Of a DNA stretch of 64,000 nucleotides, positions 7,911 to 16,783 are shown piece after piece. The notes beneath the pieces are model-generated. The model was not told where the DNA came from and did no database searches. It worked only from the letters and a program-made list of their open reading frames with translations. The position numbers and the translations under genes are program-made. The DNA is from CAWGJF01 sp963822905 (GTDB lineage: Bacteria; Bacteroidota; Ignavibacteria; Ignavibacteriales; Ignavibacteriaceae). Each line of letters begins with the position of its first letter. The first letter of the stretch is position 1. Location of the stretch: positions 992,001-1,056,000 of the forward strand of contig CAWGJF010000001.1 in assembly GCA_963822905.1 (NCBI GenBank), read 5' to 3'.

Positions 7911-10208
7911 ATGAAAAAAATATTTTTAATTATTAGCCTGCTAATTATACAAACAAATTTATTAGCCCAAAAAAGTTATGTCTCTGCATCCGATATGGCA
8001 GAAATCGACCAGCAATTAGATTCACATTTTGGAGTTGATTATGAAATTGGTGATGCAATTTTTGTCGACAGTTTGGAAAATCATTATGATTTGAATCGAA
8101 GCGGAATAGATGATGAGTATGGAACCTTGGATAACTGCATCGTATTTACAGCATCACAATATGAAGGATATAGAAGTATCAATCGTACTATAGGGGTTTA
8201 TCGAGCAAATCAAGTTATATGGTATTCTGAAAATATCGTTGATGAAGATATTTTGGGTGGGGGATTTATTGATATGATTGAGGATATAAATAATGATGGG
8301 AAAGTAGAAATATTGACTATATGGGAATCTGAAGGCGGAGCTAATTATCATACCAAAAAATTGTATGTACATTCTTGGGATGGAACACAGGGCATTTTGG
8401 CAGTCGATGTTTCTGGAGGTGGTTCACATATATCCTGCCACGAAAATAAGTTGTTTAAATATATTGATGTAAATGGAGATGGCAAGTTCGAGATTATTAG
8501 TTTTGCTTATACTGACAACTTTCCCACTGTATTTGAGTGGGATGGTACAAAATACACGTACTCTGAAACTGAGCAGCTTGATTCAACAGAAATGTTTTTC
8601 CCCCGAAATAATTTTATACCTATAGTTAGTACAAGAGTAGGAAAGTCAGAGGACAAATTTATTTATAATTACAAAGTAGAGAACTCAAGTGGCAGCGCAC
8701 AGTCAATAAATGAATTTGATGTCTATGGATTTGATATAGATTATAACATATCTAATAATTATTATTTTAATGTATTATCGCCATTAAAATGGCAAGGTGA
8801 TGATAGACGGAATTGTGCAACTTGGGTGGGCTATCCGATTAAACCAAGTAATAATCTAAGTGGTTTTTCATACAATGCTAATGGGTTGCCACATATTGGT
8901 TATGCTTATTTGCGGGCATATAATTATCAATGGACGGGAGATTATCGGGAAAACACATCCGTTAAGGATTATTTAAATAATTCGGTCATTATAAAAACAG
9001 TAGCTGCAAAATTACCTCCTTCACCATTTAGCCCACAGGAATTTTTGGATAGTTTAATAAATTATAATAACCAATCCTATCAACTCGGTTGGATAGCAAA
9101 CCAAGCCACAGCAGATAAATACGACAGCTTATTTAATGTAGCAAAAACTCAATTCCAGCAGAACAACAACAATGCTGCAAGAACAACCCTGCAGACGGTA
9201 CTTCAGGAAGTAGATATTGACAGCACAGCCAATTTGACAAGTGAAGCTTATGCTTTACTTCGTTACAACACAGAATATTTGTTGGAGCAGATACCACAAT
9301 CTTCACCAAACCTATTAGTAACCCTAACCAACAGCCAGGGAACACGAATACCTGCAAGTAATGTAAATTATTACGACACAAGCTGGCAAGATGCAATAGA
9401 TAACGGAGACGGAACGTTTACTGTAATAACAACAAAACCAACAGTAAGTGTAAGAATGTTTTATGAAGGAGCAAATCAAACAGTTAATAATGTGCCTGCA
9501 CAAAACAATACCTATACTTTCCAAACAATAAATGTAGCAGTTCAATTGCAAAACAGTATGGGAAGTTTAATAGACGAAGGCACAGTCCAATACTATGCGG
9601 GTGCGTGGAGAAGTTTTGGTACAACAGTAAACGGAGTAGCTAATAAAGAACTCCTGCCTAAGAACTACAGCTTCAGAATGACTTATGAATATGGAAGCAT
9701 AGATAAACAGCAGGATATTTCAGTTGACCCAACTGTAGTTTTCCAAACTGTAAATGCTGCAGTAGAGTTAAGAAATAGCTCAGGAAATTTAATAGATGAA
9801 GGCACAGTTCAATATTATGCAGGAGCGTGGAGAGAATTTGGTACAACAATAAACGGAGTAGCAAACAAAGAACTTCTTCCAAAAAATTACAGCTTTAGAA
9901 TGACTTATGAATATGTATCAAATGATAAGCAACAGGATTTAAGCACAAACAGTACAGTAACATTCTCAACAGTCTTATGCACATTGAAAGTAACTAATGC
10001 AAACAATCAACCATTGGAAGGTGCAGATACAAAATATTACTCAGGAGCGTGGAGAGATATTGGGTTAACAAACGCAAACGGAGAAATAACAAAAGAACTG
10101 CTTCCTAAGAACTTAAGCTTCAGAGCAATATATGGAAGTGTAAGTCAGGATAAGCAGCAGGATATTGGAGTTAATGGTTTAGTAGAGATTCAGTTAAACA
10201 CTCAGTGA
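7911..10208 (+). CDS. Secreted FG-GAP-like protein with tandem beta-repeat tail, cassette 2 gene 2
   Basis: A 765-residue secreted protein with start ATG two bases after the previous stop. It has a signal peptide (IFLIISLLIIQTNLLAQ). The N-terminal part carries two calcium-type DxNxDG motifs (DINNDGKVEI and DVNGDGKFEI, residues about 123-190), as in FG-GAP/VCBS beta-propeller repeats, with no relation to the N-terminal part of the 2942 gene. A helical linker (about 375-460) leads to the same four-module tail as cassette 1 gene 2. Variable front plus conserved tail is the mirror image of gene 1. Function unknown. Confidence 0.75.
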   Translation: MKKIFLIISLLIIQTNLLAQKSYVSASDMAEIDQQLDSHFGVDYEIGDAIFVDSLENHYDLNRSGIDDEYGTLDNCIVFTASQYEGYRSINRTIGVYRANQVIWYSENIVDEDILGGGFIDMIEDINNDGKVEILTIWESEGGANYHTKKLYVHSWDGTQGILAVDVSGGGSHISCHENKLFKYIDVNGDGKFEIISFAYTDNFPTVFEWDGTKYTYSETEQLDSTEMFFPRNNFIPIVSTRVGKSEDKFIYNYKVENSSGSAQSINEFDVYGFDIDYNISNNYYFNVLSPLKWQGDDRRNCATWVGYPIKPSNNLSGFSYNANGLPHIGYAYLRAYNYQWTGDYRENTSVKDYLNNSVIIKTVAAKLPPSPFSPQEFLDSLINYNNQSYQLGWIANQATADKYDSLFNVAKTQFQQNNNNAARTTLQTVLQEVDIDSTANLTSEAYALLRYNTEYLLEQIPQSSPNLLVTLTNSQGTRIPASNVNYYDTSWQDAIDNGDGTFTVITTKPTVSVRMFYEGANQTVNNVPAQNNTYTFQTINVAVQLQNSMGSLIDEGTVQYYAGAWRSFGTTVNGVANKELLPKNYSFRMTYEYGSIDKQQDISVDPTVVFQTVNAAVELRNSSGNLIDEGTVQYYAGAWREFGTTINGVANKELLPKNYSFRMTYEYVSNDKQQDLSTNSTVTFSTVLCTLKVTNANNQPLEGADTKYYSGAWRDIGLTNANGEITKELLPKNLSFRAIYGSVSQDKQQDIGVNGLVEIQLNTQ
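9305..10205 (+). repeat. Tandem beta-module repeats within cassette 2 gene 2
   Basis: Second copy of the four-module block at 4155-5060, collinear with it at DNA level. Both copies keep the order of a diverged first module, two near-identical middle modules and a diverged last module. This shows the block was duplicated as a whole rather than built twice. Confidence 0.8.
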
Positions 10209-10398
10209 ATCAGTAGGCAGTAACAATAGGCAGTGATGGAAGATGGTTGATGGAAGATGAGAAAATCAGAGTAAATCAGTTAGATCAGTTTAATCTGCGT
10301 TCTATTAAGGGACGATGAATTTAAAGATTACAAAATTGAAAGATTAAAAGATTGATTTAGCAACAATTTAAAAGTTTAACAATTAAAAGAGATTTAAA
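10209..10398 (+). repeat. Intergenic repeat between cassette genes 2 and 3 (copy 2)
   Basis: Counterpart of 5063-5263 with fewer GGCAGTA units and a doubled TGATGGAAGATG. The rest, from AATCAGAGTAAATCAG to the gene 3 ATG, is almost identical. No ORF seen. Confidence 0.75.
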
Positions 10399-11037
10399 AT
10401 GAATACAATAAAAATCTTACTCGTAATCTTTCTCTTATTCTTAATCGGTGAAAGTTTCGCGCAAACAGTTTACGAAGTAACACCGGGCACAAAAGACAAT
10501 GAGATAACCCTGACAGTGGCAAATGTTTCGGAAGAGAATCCTGCGACTAATGTAAATGTTGTACTCACAAGAAAATCGACTGCTTTGAATTTTAAAGAAG
10601 AAACAAAAACAATTGATTTGGTAGAGGCTAAGGCAGAGGCAAAGGCAACTTTTACATTTGATGTAAACAGAAACGCTATCAGTGTAAGTAAAAAAGATAC
10701 AATTGATTTTATGATATCAAGCAATGAAGGAATAATGATGTTGAAATCATTCATCTTCAACTATTCAGCACCAAAAGAATTTAAGCTTGAACAGAACTAT
10801 CCGAACCCATTCAACCCGACAACAACAATACAGTACCAGCTTCCGGCAGATGCAAAAGTGACATTAAAGATCTATGATGTACTTGGCAGTGAGGTCACAA
10901 CTCTGGTAAATGAAGAGCAGGAAGCAGGTTACAAAGAAGTGAAATTTAACGCTTCAAACCTTGCAAGTGGAATGTACATTTATCGGCTGACAGCAAATAA
11001 ATATGTTTCTACCAAGAAAATGATGGTGCTTAAGTAA
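10399..11037 (+). CDS. Small T9SS-sorted secreted protein, cassette 2 gene 3
   Basis: A 212-residue near-duplicate of the 5264 gene: same signal peptide, same short beta domain, and the T9SS type A tail (YPNPFNPTTTIQYQLP to STKKMMVLK). Small differences include one added residue (NAISVSKK) near position 93. It is the last gene of the island, and the right-hand 72-bp repeat starts four bases after its stop. Confidence 0.85.
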   Translation: MNTIKILLVIFLLFLIGESFAQTVYEVTPGTKDNEITLTVANVSEENPATNVNVVLTRKSTALNFKEETKTIDLVEAKAEAKATFTFDVNRNAISVSKKDTIDFMISSNEGIMMLKSFIFNYSAPKEFKLEQNYPNPFNPTTTIQYQLPADAKVTLKIYDVLGSEVTTLVNEEQEAGYKEVKFNASNLASGMYIYRLTANKYVSTKKMMVLK

Positions 11038-11040
11038 AAA

Positions 11041-11112
11041 GAGATAATAGAAGTTTGAATTTATTTTATTAAGTAAATTTAATATGTCCGGTTTTAAATG
11101 CCGGGCTTTTTT
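11041..11112 (+). repeat. Right copy of 72-bp direct repeat flanking the cassette island
   Basis: Contains GAGATAATAGAAGTTTGA, a relic of the last six codons of frr, and a terminator with stem GTCCGG (11086-11091)/CCGGGC (11101-11106) and T6. Here it is not joined to frr. Its right end overlaps the stop codon of the CapA-like gene on the other strand, so this side looks like the original frr/capA junction. Confidence 0.8.
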
Positions 11113-12281
11113 AATTCTGGAACTTCAACTTTTCTAATATTTCCCCTTACATTTTTATCAGGATATTTATTAACTGTACATCCTGTGTAAAAAGATAAAT
11201 GTTCTAAATGTCTGGAATCGGGAACTGTAAGGTACGAATTGAAAAAATAACCTGTTGAACTAAAAAATATTTTGGAGGTTTTCATATCTGATTCAGAAAG
11301 CTCTTTTATCAATTTTAATCCTTCGTTACTTTCATCATAAACAGGTATTCCACGATCAACCTGTCTTGTCGAAATAAATTTTCCTCTCAAAAAATTTCCG
11401 TTTATACTATCCAAGTCAACATCAAGTATTCCCGAAATTCCCGTTATACCTGAAATATTAATATTACCATAAGTCAAAAAGTTACCGAGCGAATATGCAA
11501 TCAGTTTGTTCTTATAAATTTCAAATGCCCGCAAAACGTGAGGCCCGTGACCAATAACTAAGTCAGCTCCTGCATCAATTACAGTGTGAGCAAATGCAAT
11601 TTCATTACCCCGGTTTTCACCAAGGTATGTTTCTGTGCTGTCAACTACATGAATTGCATCTTTTCCTTCAGCACCACCATGAAATGAAACAATAATTATG
11701 TTATAATATTGATTCAAATTTCGAATTATATTTTTTGCGTTATCAAGATCAGAGATGTTGAATGAATTGCCTGAATATCCAAATGCTGCAATGCAAACCG
11801 AATCATTTCTACCATATATAACTTCGTATTCTTTTTTACCAACTGCTGTAATTCCTAAACTGTCTAATTTTCTTTTAGTAAATTCATATCCTTCTTCGCC
11901 ATAATCTTCCGAATGGTTATTATCCATATTCATTACATTAAATCCAATTTGAGGAAGTGAGATGGCAAGCTTTTCAGGCATTCCAAACTCATAGCAAGTT
12001 TTAGCTTCTCTTGATTTTTCTTTACACTTAACCGGTTCTAACGAATCGGTTATGATCGCCCCTTCAAGATTACCAAAAACTATATCTGCATCATTTAAAT
12101 AATTAGAAATTGATTCAATAAATTCCTTCCCATCATTTGGAGGCAAAACTTTTTTCGGGGTTACAGAACCTAACATTACATCACCAACAGCTTTAATTCT
12201 AATTTGAGGATAACACATTTCCGCAGAAAAGAGTAGAAATGACACAAAAAGAAGTGAAATCGAAAGTTTCAATATAAACAA
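11094..12281 (-). CDS. CapA-family metallophosphatase-like protein
   Basis: A 395-residue CapA/PgsA-type protein (poly-gamma-glutamate capsule synthesis family) with a calcineurin-like metallophosphatase fold. A signal peptide (LKLSISLLFVSFLLFSAEMC) indicates export. Metal-binding motifs appear in order: GDVMLGS (about 33), FGNLEGAI (70), MDNNHSEDYG (119), VSFHGGAE (199), IGHGPHVLRAFE (243) and YSLGNF (266). No other capsule pga genes are nearby, so the true substrate is unknown. The last codons overlap the duplicated terminator. Confidence 0.85.
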   Translation of the reverse strand: MFILKLSISLLFVSFLLFSAEMCYPQIRIKAVGDVMLGSVTPKKVLPPNDGKEFIESISNYLNDADIVFGNLEGAIITDSLEPVKCKEKSREAKTCYEFGMPEKLAISLPQIGFNVMNMDNNHSEDYGEEGYEFTKRKLDSLGITAVGKKEYEVIYGRNDSVCIAAFGYSGNSFNISDLDNAKNIIRNLNQYYNIIIVSFHGGAEGKDAIHVVDSTETYLGENRGNEIAFAHTVIDAGADLVIGHGPHVLRAFEIYKNKLIAYSLGNFLTYGNINISGITGISGILDVDLDSINGNFLRGKFISTRQVDRGIPVYDESNEGLKLIKELSESDMKTSKIFFSSTGYFFNSYLTVPDSRHLEHLSFYTGCTVNKYPDKNVRGNIRKVEVPELKKPGI

Positions 12282-12377
12282 CTAAACTGATTAGAAAATA
12301 TTAGTGTAAAATTATTTAATTTTTAATGTTATAAAACAAAAATTCTCTATCAATCGAACAAAGCTAATAATCTTTTT

Positions 12378-13073
12378 GTGAAAATACTTGAACGTCTTAA
12401 ATCGATTAATATTGGTCCTATAAAGTTTGCTGAATATTTAACTAAGGCAACTGTACGGAATATTATTTATATGACGATTGCAATTCTGCTCTTTATTTGC
12501 GGAGTTGTTGTTTATGGAATTGTATTAAACCTGCGCCAGGTTACCCTCACTGAAGCTATGCAGGAAAAAGGTTTTACTAAACTAACCAAAGTAAACCTTT
12601 TAATTGACAGAAGTACATACAAAATTAACTTGTACGAAGATTCAACTTTAATCAAAAGCTATCGTGCAAGTTTCGGAAAGACGTTACGAAAACAAAAAAT
12701 GAGATCGGGTGACGGTGCAACCCCGGTTGGGGAATACAAAATTTGTGATATTGATACTGCATATAAATATTACAAATTATTTAAACTGAACTACCCGAAT
12801 CTTGATGATGCAACTGATGCATTAAGAATGGGCTGGATTTCTCAAAAGCAATTTGACAATATTAAATTTCAGTTTTACTATCAGGGTTGTGTAGATTTTA
12901 ATAATGTACTTGGGGGCAACATTGGAATTCATGGTATCGGTAAATTTAATTATATATTAAAAAATCTTCCTTTTGTTTATAATTGGACCGACGGCTCTAT
13001 TGCCGTTTGTGATGAAGATCTGGATGAATTATATTCAGTAATAAAAATAGGGACTAAAGTTGTTATCAAGTAA
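12378..13073 (+). CDS. L,D-transpeptidase (YkuD/ErfK) family protein with Ser in place of the usual catalytic Cys
   Basis: A 231-residue membrane-anchored protein starting at GTG, with one N-terminal transmembrane segment (residues about 30-52). The YkuD domain follows: LLIDRSTYKINLYEDS, GDGATPVGEY, then GNIGIHGIGK and WTDGSIAVCDEDLDELY. In this family the last motif normally reads GCI(A/V), with the Cys as nucleophile; here it is Ser (codon TCT), and a Cys follows four residues later. Active relatives cross-link or trim peptidoglycan or attach proteins to it. Activity is uncertain here. The gene overlaps the lipoprotein gene that follows. Confidence 0.8.
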   Translation: MKILERLKSINIGPIKFAEYLTKATVRNIIYMTIAILLFICGVVVYGIVLNLRQVTLTEAMQEKGFTKLTKVNLLIDRSTYKINLYEDSTLIKSYRASFGKTLRKQKMRSGDGATPVGEYKICDIDTAYKYYKLFKLNYPNLDDATDALRMGWISQKQFDNIKFQFYYQGCVDFNNVLGGNIGIHGIGKFNYILKNLPFVYNWTDGSIAVCDEDLDELYSVIKIGTKVVIK

Positions 13074-13677
13074 ATTAAAAATTTTATCTGTTTTTGGTTT
13101 TTTATTAATCACATTTGCCGGTTGTAAGAAATCCAATGAACCACCACCATACAAATTATTTGAAGATAAAAGCCAGGTTATCCAGGTTGCACGTGATGTG
13201 ATGGGTACTGATGTTGCGTTTGCAAACTCAGGTTATTATCTCTCTGATAGTTTGAAGTCTATTGTCGCAGGTGTTGAAGTAAGCGAGAAAAATCAATTCG
13301 GAATTAAATTTCATTTAATAGATTGGGTTGATGGAGAGTTTAAAGAGGTATTTGTGACTGAGGTTATGGAAGGCTCATTTACGAAATGTCTTGTTGATAA
13401 AATAAAATTCTCTGATCTCCCGCACGAACTTCTATATTATAATTCGCAAGGATATTTTATGGGCTCAGGAGGAGGAGAAGTATATTCGCATGTCATAAAC
13501 TTCCAGGCCAAAGAAACATATACAGCTCATCTTACAGTCGCTTCCAGAGGCGATATTTATCTTGAACTTTCAAACAATATCAAAATTCCTATGCTTAAAA
13601 CTTTTTTTGTAAGCTATTTTAAGCGGGAATATCCGACTTTAATTGTAATTAATTCTGATTCCACACCAAACATTTAA
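13060..13677 (+). CDS. Putative lipoprotein of unknown function
   Basis: A 205-residue protein read from TTG 13060, overlapping the previous gene by 14 bases. It has a lipoprotein signal sequence with lipobox FAGC (Cys at about 22), so it is probably membrane-anchored. The body is mixed alpha/beta with no recognised domain. The overlap suggests translational coupling with the L,D-transpeptidase-like gene and a possible envelope role. Confidence 0.7.
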   Translation: MLSSKLKILSVFGFLLITFAGCKKSNEPPPYKLFEDKSQVIQVARDVMGTDVAFANSGYYLSDSLKSIVAGVEVSEKNQFGIKFHLIDWVDGEFKEVFVTEVMEGSFTKCLVDKIKFSDLPHELLYYNSQGYFMGSGGGEVYSHVINFQAKETYTAHLTVASRGDIYLELSNNIKIPMLKTFFVSYFKREYPTLIVINSDSTPNI

Positions 13678-13792
13678 AAAATATCTGCTTACCAATTACT
13701 TCCTAAGTTAGGTCAGTTGTTATTATCTTAATTATCTTTGCGATGCAGATTTGCATAAAATTAGTTGGAAAATCATCACCAATCTCCAGGTT

Positions 13793-15817
13793 ATGTTCAG
13801 AGCTATTTTTTTTATTATATCAATTTTTCTGATTGTTAATTTTCAGATTCATTCCCAGGAAATAAAGTATGAACTGAAAACCATTAACTTTAATGGAAAT
13901 GAATGGTTCTCAGATTCAGAATTGGAATCTGCAATTCAAAGTAAAGAAAACCCATGGTGGTTTTATCGTTTTATAAATTCGATATTTTCAGGACTTGGCT
14001 CACCTTCAGAATATTTTGATTCAACTTCAATCCCTATTGATTTAATTTCACTCAAATCATTCTATACCGTAAATGGATTTTTTGAATCGAAATTTGATTA
14101 TGAATTTGTACTTGATTCTCTTAACAAGACTGCAGAATTAAATTTTAATATAAAAGAAAATGATTTCTGTAGTTATGGTGAAATAAACTTACACGGTCTG
14201 AGCACTTTATCAGAATATAACCAAGGACTGATCAAGCCCTATATAACATTTCAAGAGAATAATAGATACCAGCAGGATGAAGTGCAGGAAAAATTAAGCG
14301 GGTTAATTCACACTCTGAAAAATGTTGGTTTTATGTTTGCAAAATTTGACAGCACATTGATTAATATTGATACCATAAATAATAAAGCAAACATGGATTA
14401 TTATTTTACTTTAGGCAACTTTTATACTTTCAATAAAATAGTAGTTGAAAAAATCGGCGAGGGTAAAGACCTGGTTAATGATGAATTGATAAAATACATT
14501 GCTGGCATTTCCGTTGGCGATACATACAAGGAAGACTACCTTGCTTCTAGCAGACTTCGCTTGGCAAGAACAGGTTTATTTAATTCAGTAAATGTGAAGG
14601 GAGATGAAAAAGACACTTTAAAAAATAAAGTCCCTCTTTTGATTTCAGGAAATATTGGTCCGATGTATGAATTGTCGCCTGAAGTTTTCGGTGATAATGA
14701 ACTTAATACATTTAATGCAGGTATCGGTGCATCATTTATAAAAAAGAATTTCTTTGGCGATGCCCGAAAGCTCACTTTACGAACCAGGTTAAGAGTTAAT
14801 GATATTACAAAAATTCGTCCATTTAAAATATTTTCCGGCTCTGAAAAAATTCAGACTGAAATTGATCTATCAATGATTTTAGAACAACCATATCTTTTCA
14901 GCAGACGACTATCCGGAAGACTTGAAACATATTACAAATCTTATAATATTTCTGATATTAACTATAACAATGCCGGTGCAATATTTTCCTCCTCACTGGA
15001 CCTTCCTGCTTATACATTCATTAACCTGGTTAATCCTTATGTACGTATAGATAATCTTGACTGGAGAGTTACTCTCTCTGATAGTATTCCTCCTTATTCA
15101 ATTGACATCAGAACATTAACATCATCATTAGGAGCGGAAGTTGGTTCGAACAATGTTGATGATATATTTTTTCCGAGGAACGGATATATTTCATCAATAA
15201 TTGCTGAAATATCATCATCAAATGTATTTCAGGATTACCCCACTTTGTCTTTTAGTGAAGTCGGTTACTATTACAAATTGCAATTCGGTTTAGGTTATTT
15301 TATTTCACTTTCAAATGATAAGAACACCATTCTTGGGCTAAAATTTAAATCCGGTTATATTCAGATGATCAAAGGAGGGCAGGAACTTATTGCACCAAAC
15401 CAAACATTTTTTGCGGGTGGAAGTAACTCAGTTAGAGGCTGGCGTGCCAGGGACCTGGTTCCGACCAACACAATTGATTATGTCGGTGTTAATCTTTCCC
15501 AAATAAATCAGTCTCAAAGTTTGCAGGGAGGAACATTTCTTACTGAAGGAAGCATTGAATATAGAAGAAGATTTAAAGAGACATTCGGAATTGTAGGGTT
15601 TATGGATTATGGCAATACATGGAATGGATATAAAAAGGTGCGGTTGGATCAGGTGGCTGTTGCTCTTGGTTTTGGTTTTAGATATTACTCATCAATTGCC
15701 CCGTTCAGACTGGATTTTGGATTTAAATTTTATGATCCTTATGACAAAGAATTTATTTTTAAGAAAAAAGTTATTAACAGCTTATCAATCCATTTTGGAA
15801 TCGGTGAAGCATTCTAA
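13793..15817 (+). CDS. Omp85/BamA-TamA family outer membrane protein
   Basis: About 674 residues from ATG 13793, chosen over TTG 13751 because it places a clean signal peptide (AIFFIISIFLIVNFQIHSQ) at the N-terminus and has CCAGG upstream. POTRA-like domains occupy about residues 25-290, with a C-terminal Omp85 beta-barrel (about 300-674). The barrel includes FFAGGSNSVRGWRARDL, which resembles the conserved VRGF/Y-type lid motif (here VRGW). It ends in Phe, as expected for BAM-assembled barrels. It is likely an outer-membrane assembly or surface-lipoprotein transport factor. It is smaller than typical BamA. Confidence 0.85.
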   Translation: MFRAIFFIISIFLIVNFQIHSQEIKYELKTINFNGNEWFSDSELESAIQSKENPWWFYRFINSIFSGLGSPSEYFDSTSIPIDLISLKSFYTVNGFFESKFDYEFVLDSLNKTAELNFNIKENDFCSYGEINLHGLSTLSEYNQGLIKPYITFQENNRYQQDEVQEKLSGLIHTLKNVGFMFAKFDSTLINIDTINNKANMDYYFTLGNFYTFNKIVVEKIGEGKDLVNDELIKYIAGISVGDTYKEDYLASSRLRLARTGLFNSVNVKGDEKDTLKNKVPLLISGNIGPMYELSPEVFGDNELNTFNAGIGASFIKKNFFGDARKLTLRTRLRVNDITKIRPFKIFSGSEKIQTEIDLSMILEQPYLFSRRLSGRLETYYKSYNISDINYNNAGAIFSSSLDLPAYTFINLVNPYVRIDNLDWRVTLSDSIPPYSIDIRTLTSSLGAEVGSNNVDDIFFPRNGYISSIIAEISSSNVFQDYPTLSFSEVGYYYKLQFGLGYFISLSNDKNTILGLKFKSGYIQMIKGGQELIAPNQTFFAGGSNSVRGWRARDLVPTNTIDYVGVNLSQINQSQSLQGGTFLTEGSIEYRRRFKETFGIVGFMDYGNTWNGYKKVRLDQVAVALGFGFRYYSSIAPFRLDFGFKFYDPYDKEFIFKKKVINSLSIHFGIGEAF

Positions 15818-15907
15818 ATAAACTCTCAGAAAAACTGTGGAAACTCTATCTTTGGTTGAATCAAGTAATATATTTATTTTTCGAACCCTTTTATAAACGG
15901 AATTAAA

Positions 15908-16780
15908 ATGATTCAAAGCATGACCGGGTACGGTGTTGGAAATGCCGTCCAAAAAAACCTCTCAGTTGACGTAGAAATCAAAAGCGTTAACAGTCGATAT
16001 TACGAAGCATATTTAAAAATTCCTTCATCTCTAACTGCAAAAGAATATGAACTCAGAGAATTAATAAAACAAAAAATTCAAAGAGGAAAAATTAACTGTT
16101 TTATCCAGTTAAAAAACAATGGTGTTGAGAACGGCAACACACAGTTTGATCCGGAAAAACTGAGTAATTTTTTAAAGATGATAAACAAAATTCAAAAAAC
16201 TGCTGGTTTAAAAGATCAGATAAAGCTGGAGCACATTCTTTCCAGTAAAGATATGATCACTTCTAAAGAAACAGAAATTACAGAATCGGATTTTGAACTT
16301 GTTAAAAAAGCCCTGAACAAAGCAACGGATCAATTATTAAAAATGCGGCGAAACGAAGGAAAAGAGCTTGCAAAAGATTTGAAAAACAGGATAAAATATA
16401 TATCTAACAAAGTTGTCGAAATTGAAAATGAATTTTTAGCAGGCAAAAAAGATTATTATGAAAAACTTCAACAGAGAGTCAATGAATTAGTTGGCGACAA
16501 AGAAATTGATAAAGATCGGCTTAATGTTGAACTGGCTTTTATTGCTGACCGGGCAGATATTACTGAAGAGTGTGTGAGATTAAAAAGTCATCTTAAATTT
16601 TTCCTGAAAAGCCTTTCGGAACCTGAACCCGGAAGAAAATTAAATTTCCTTTGCCAGGAAATGAACAGGGAAACTAACACCATCTCTTCAAAATCTATTT
16701 CAACTTCAGTCACGCACATAACGGTTTTTATAAAAGAAGAAATTGAAAAGATCAGGGAACAAATTCAGAATTTAGAATAA
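15908..16780 (+). CDS. yicC: YicC/YloC family endoribonuclease
   Basis: A 290-residue protein with both family landmarks: the N-terminal MIQSMTGYG and SVNSRYYE region, and the C-terminal DUF1732 segment (EPGRKLNFLCQEMNRETNT, SKS). E. coli YicC is an RNase acting on certain small RNAs. It stands three bases before gmk, the usual yicC-gmk-rpoZ order. Confidence 0.93.
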   Translation: MIQSMTGYGVGNAVQKNLSVDVEIKSVNSRYYEAYLKIPSSLTAKEYELRELIKQKIQRGKINCFIQLKNNGVENGNTQFDPEKLSNFLKMINKIQKTAGLKDQIKLEHILSSKDMITSKETEITESDFELVKKALNKATDQLLKMRRNEGKELAKDLKNRIKYISNKVVEIENEFLAGKKDYYEKLQQRVNELVGDKEIDKDRLNVELAFIADRADITEECVRLKSHLKFFLKSLSEPEPGRKLNFLCQEMNRETNTISSKSISTSVTHITVFIKEEIEKIREQIQNLE

Positions 16781-16783
16781 TAT

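Noticed and set aside
286..11040. Island considered as a prophage, integrative element or transposon
   Set aside because: No integrase, transposase, phage or conjugation gene is present and no tRNA borders it; only the 72-bp repeats suggest insertion.
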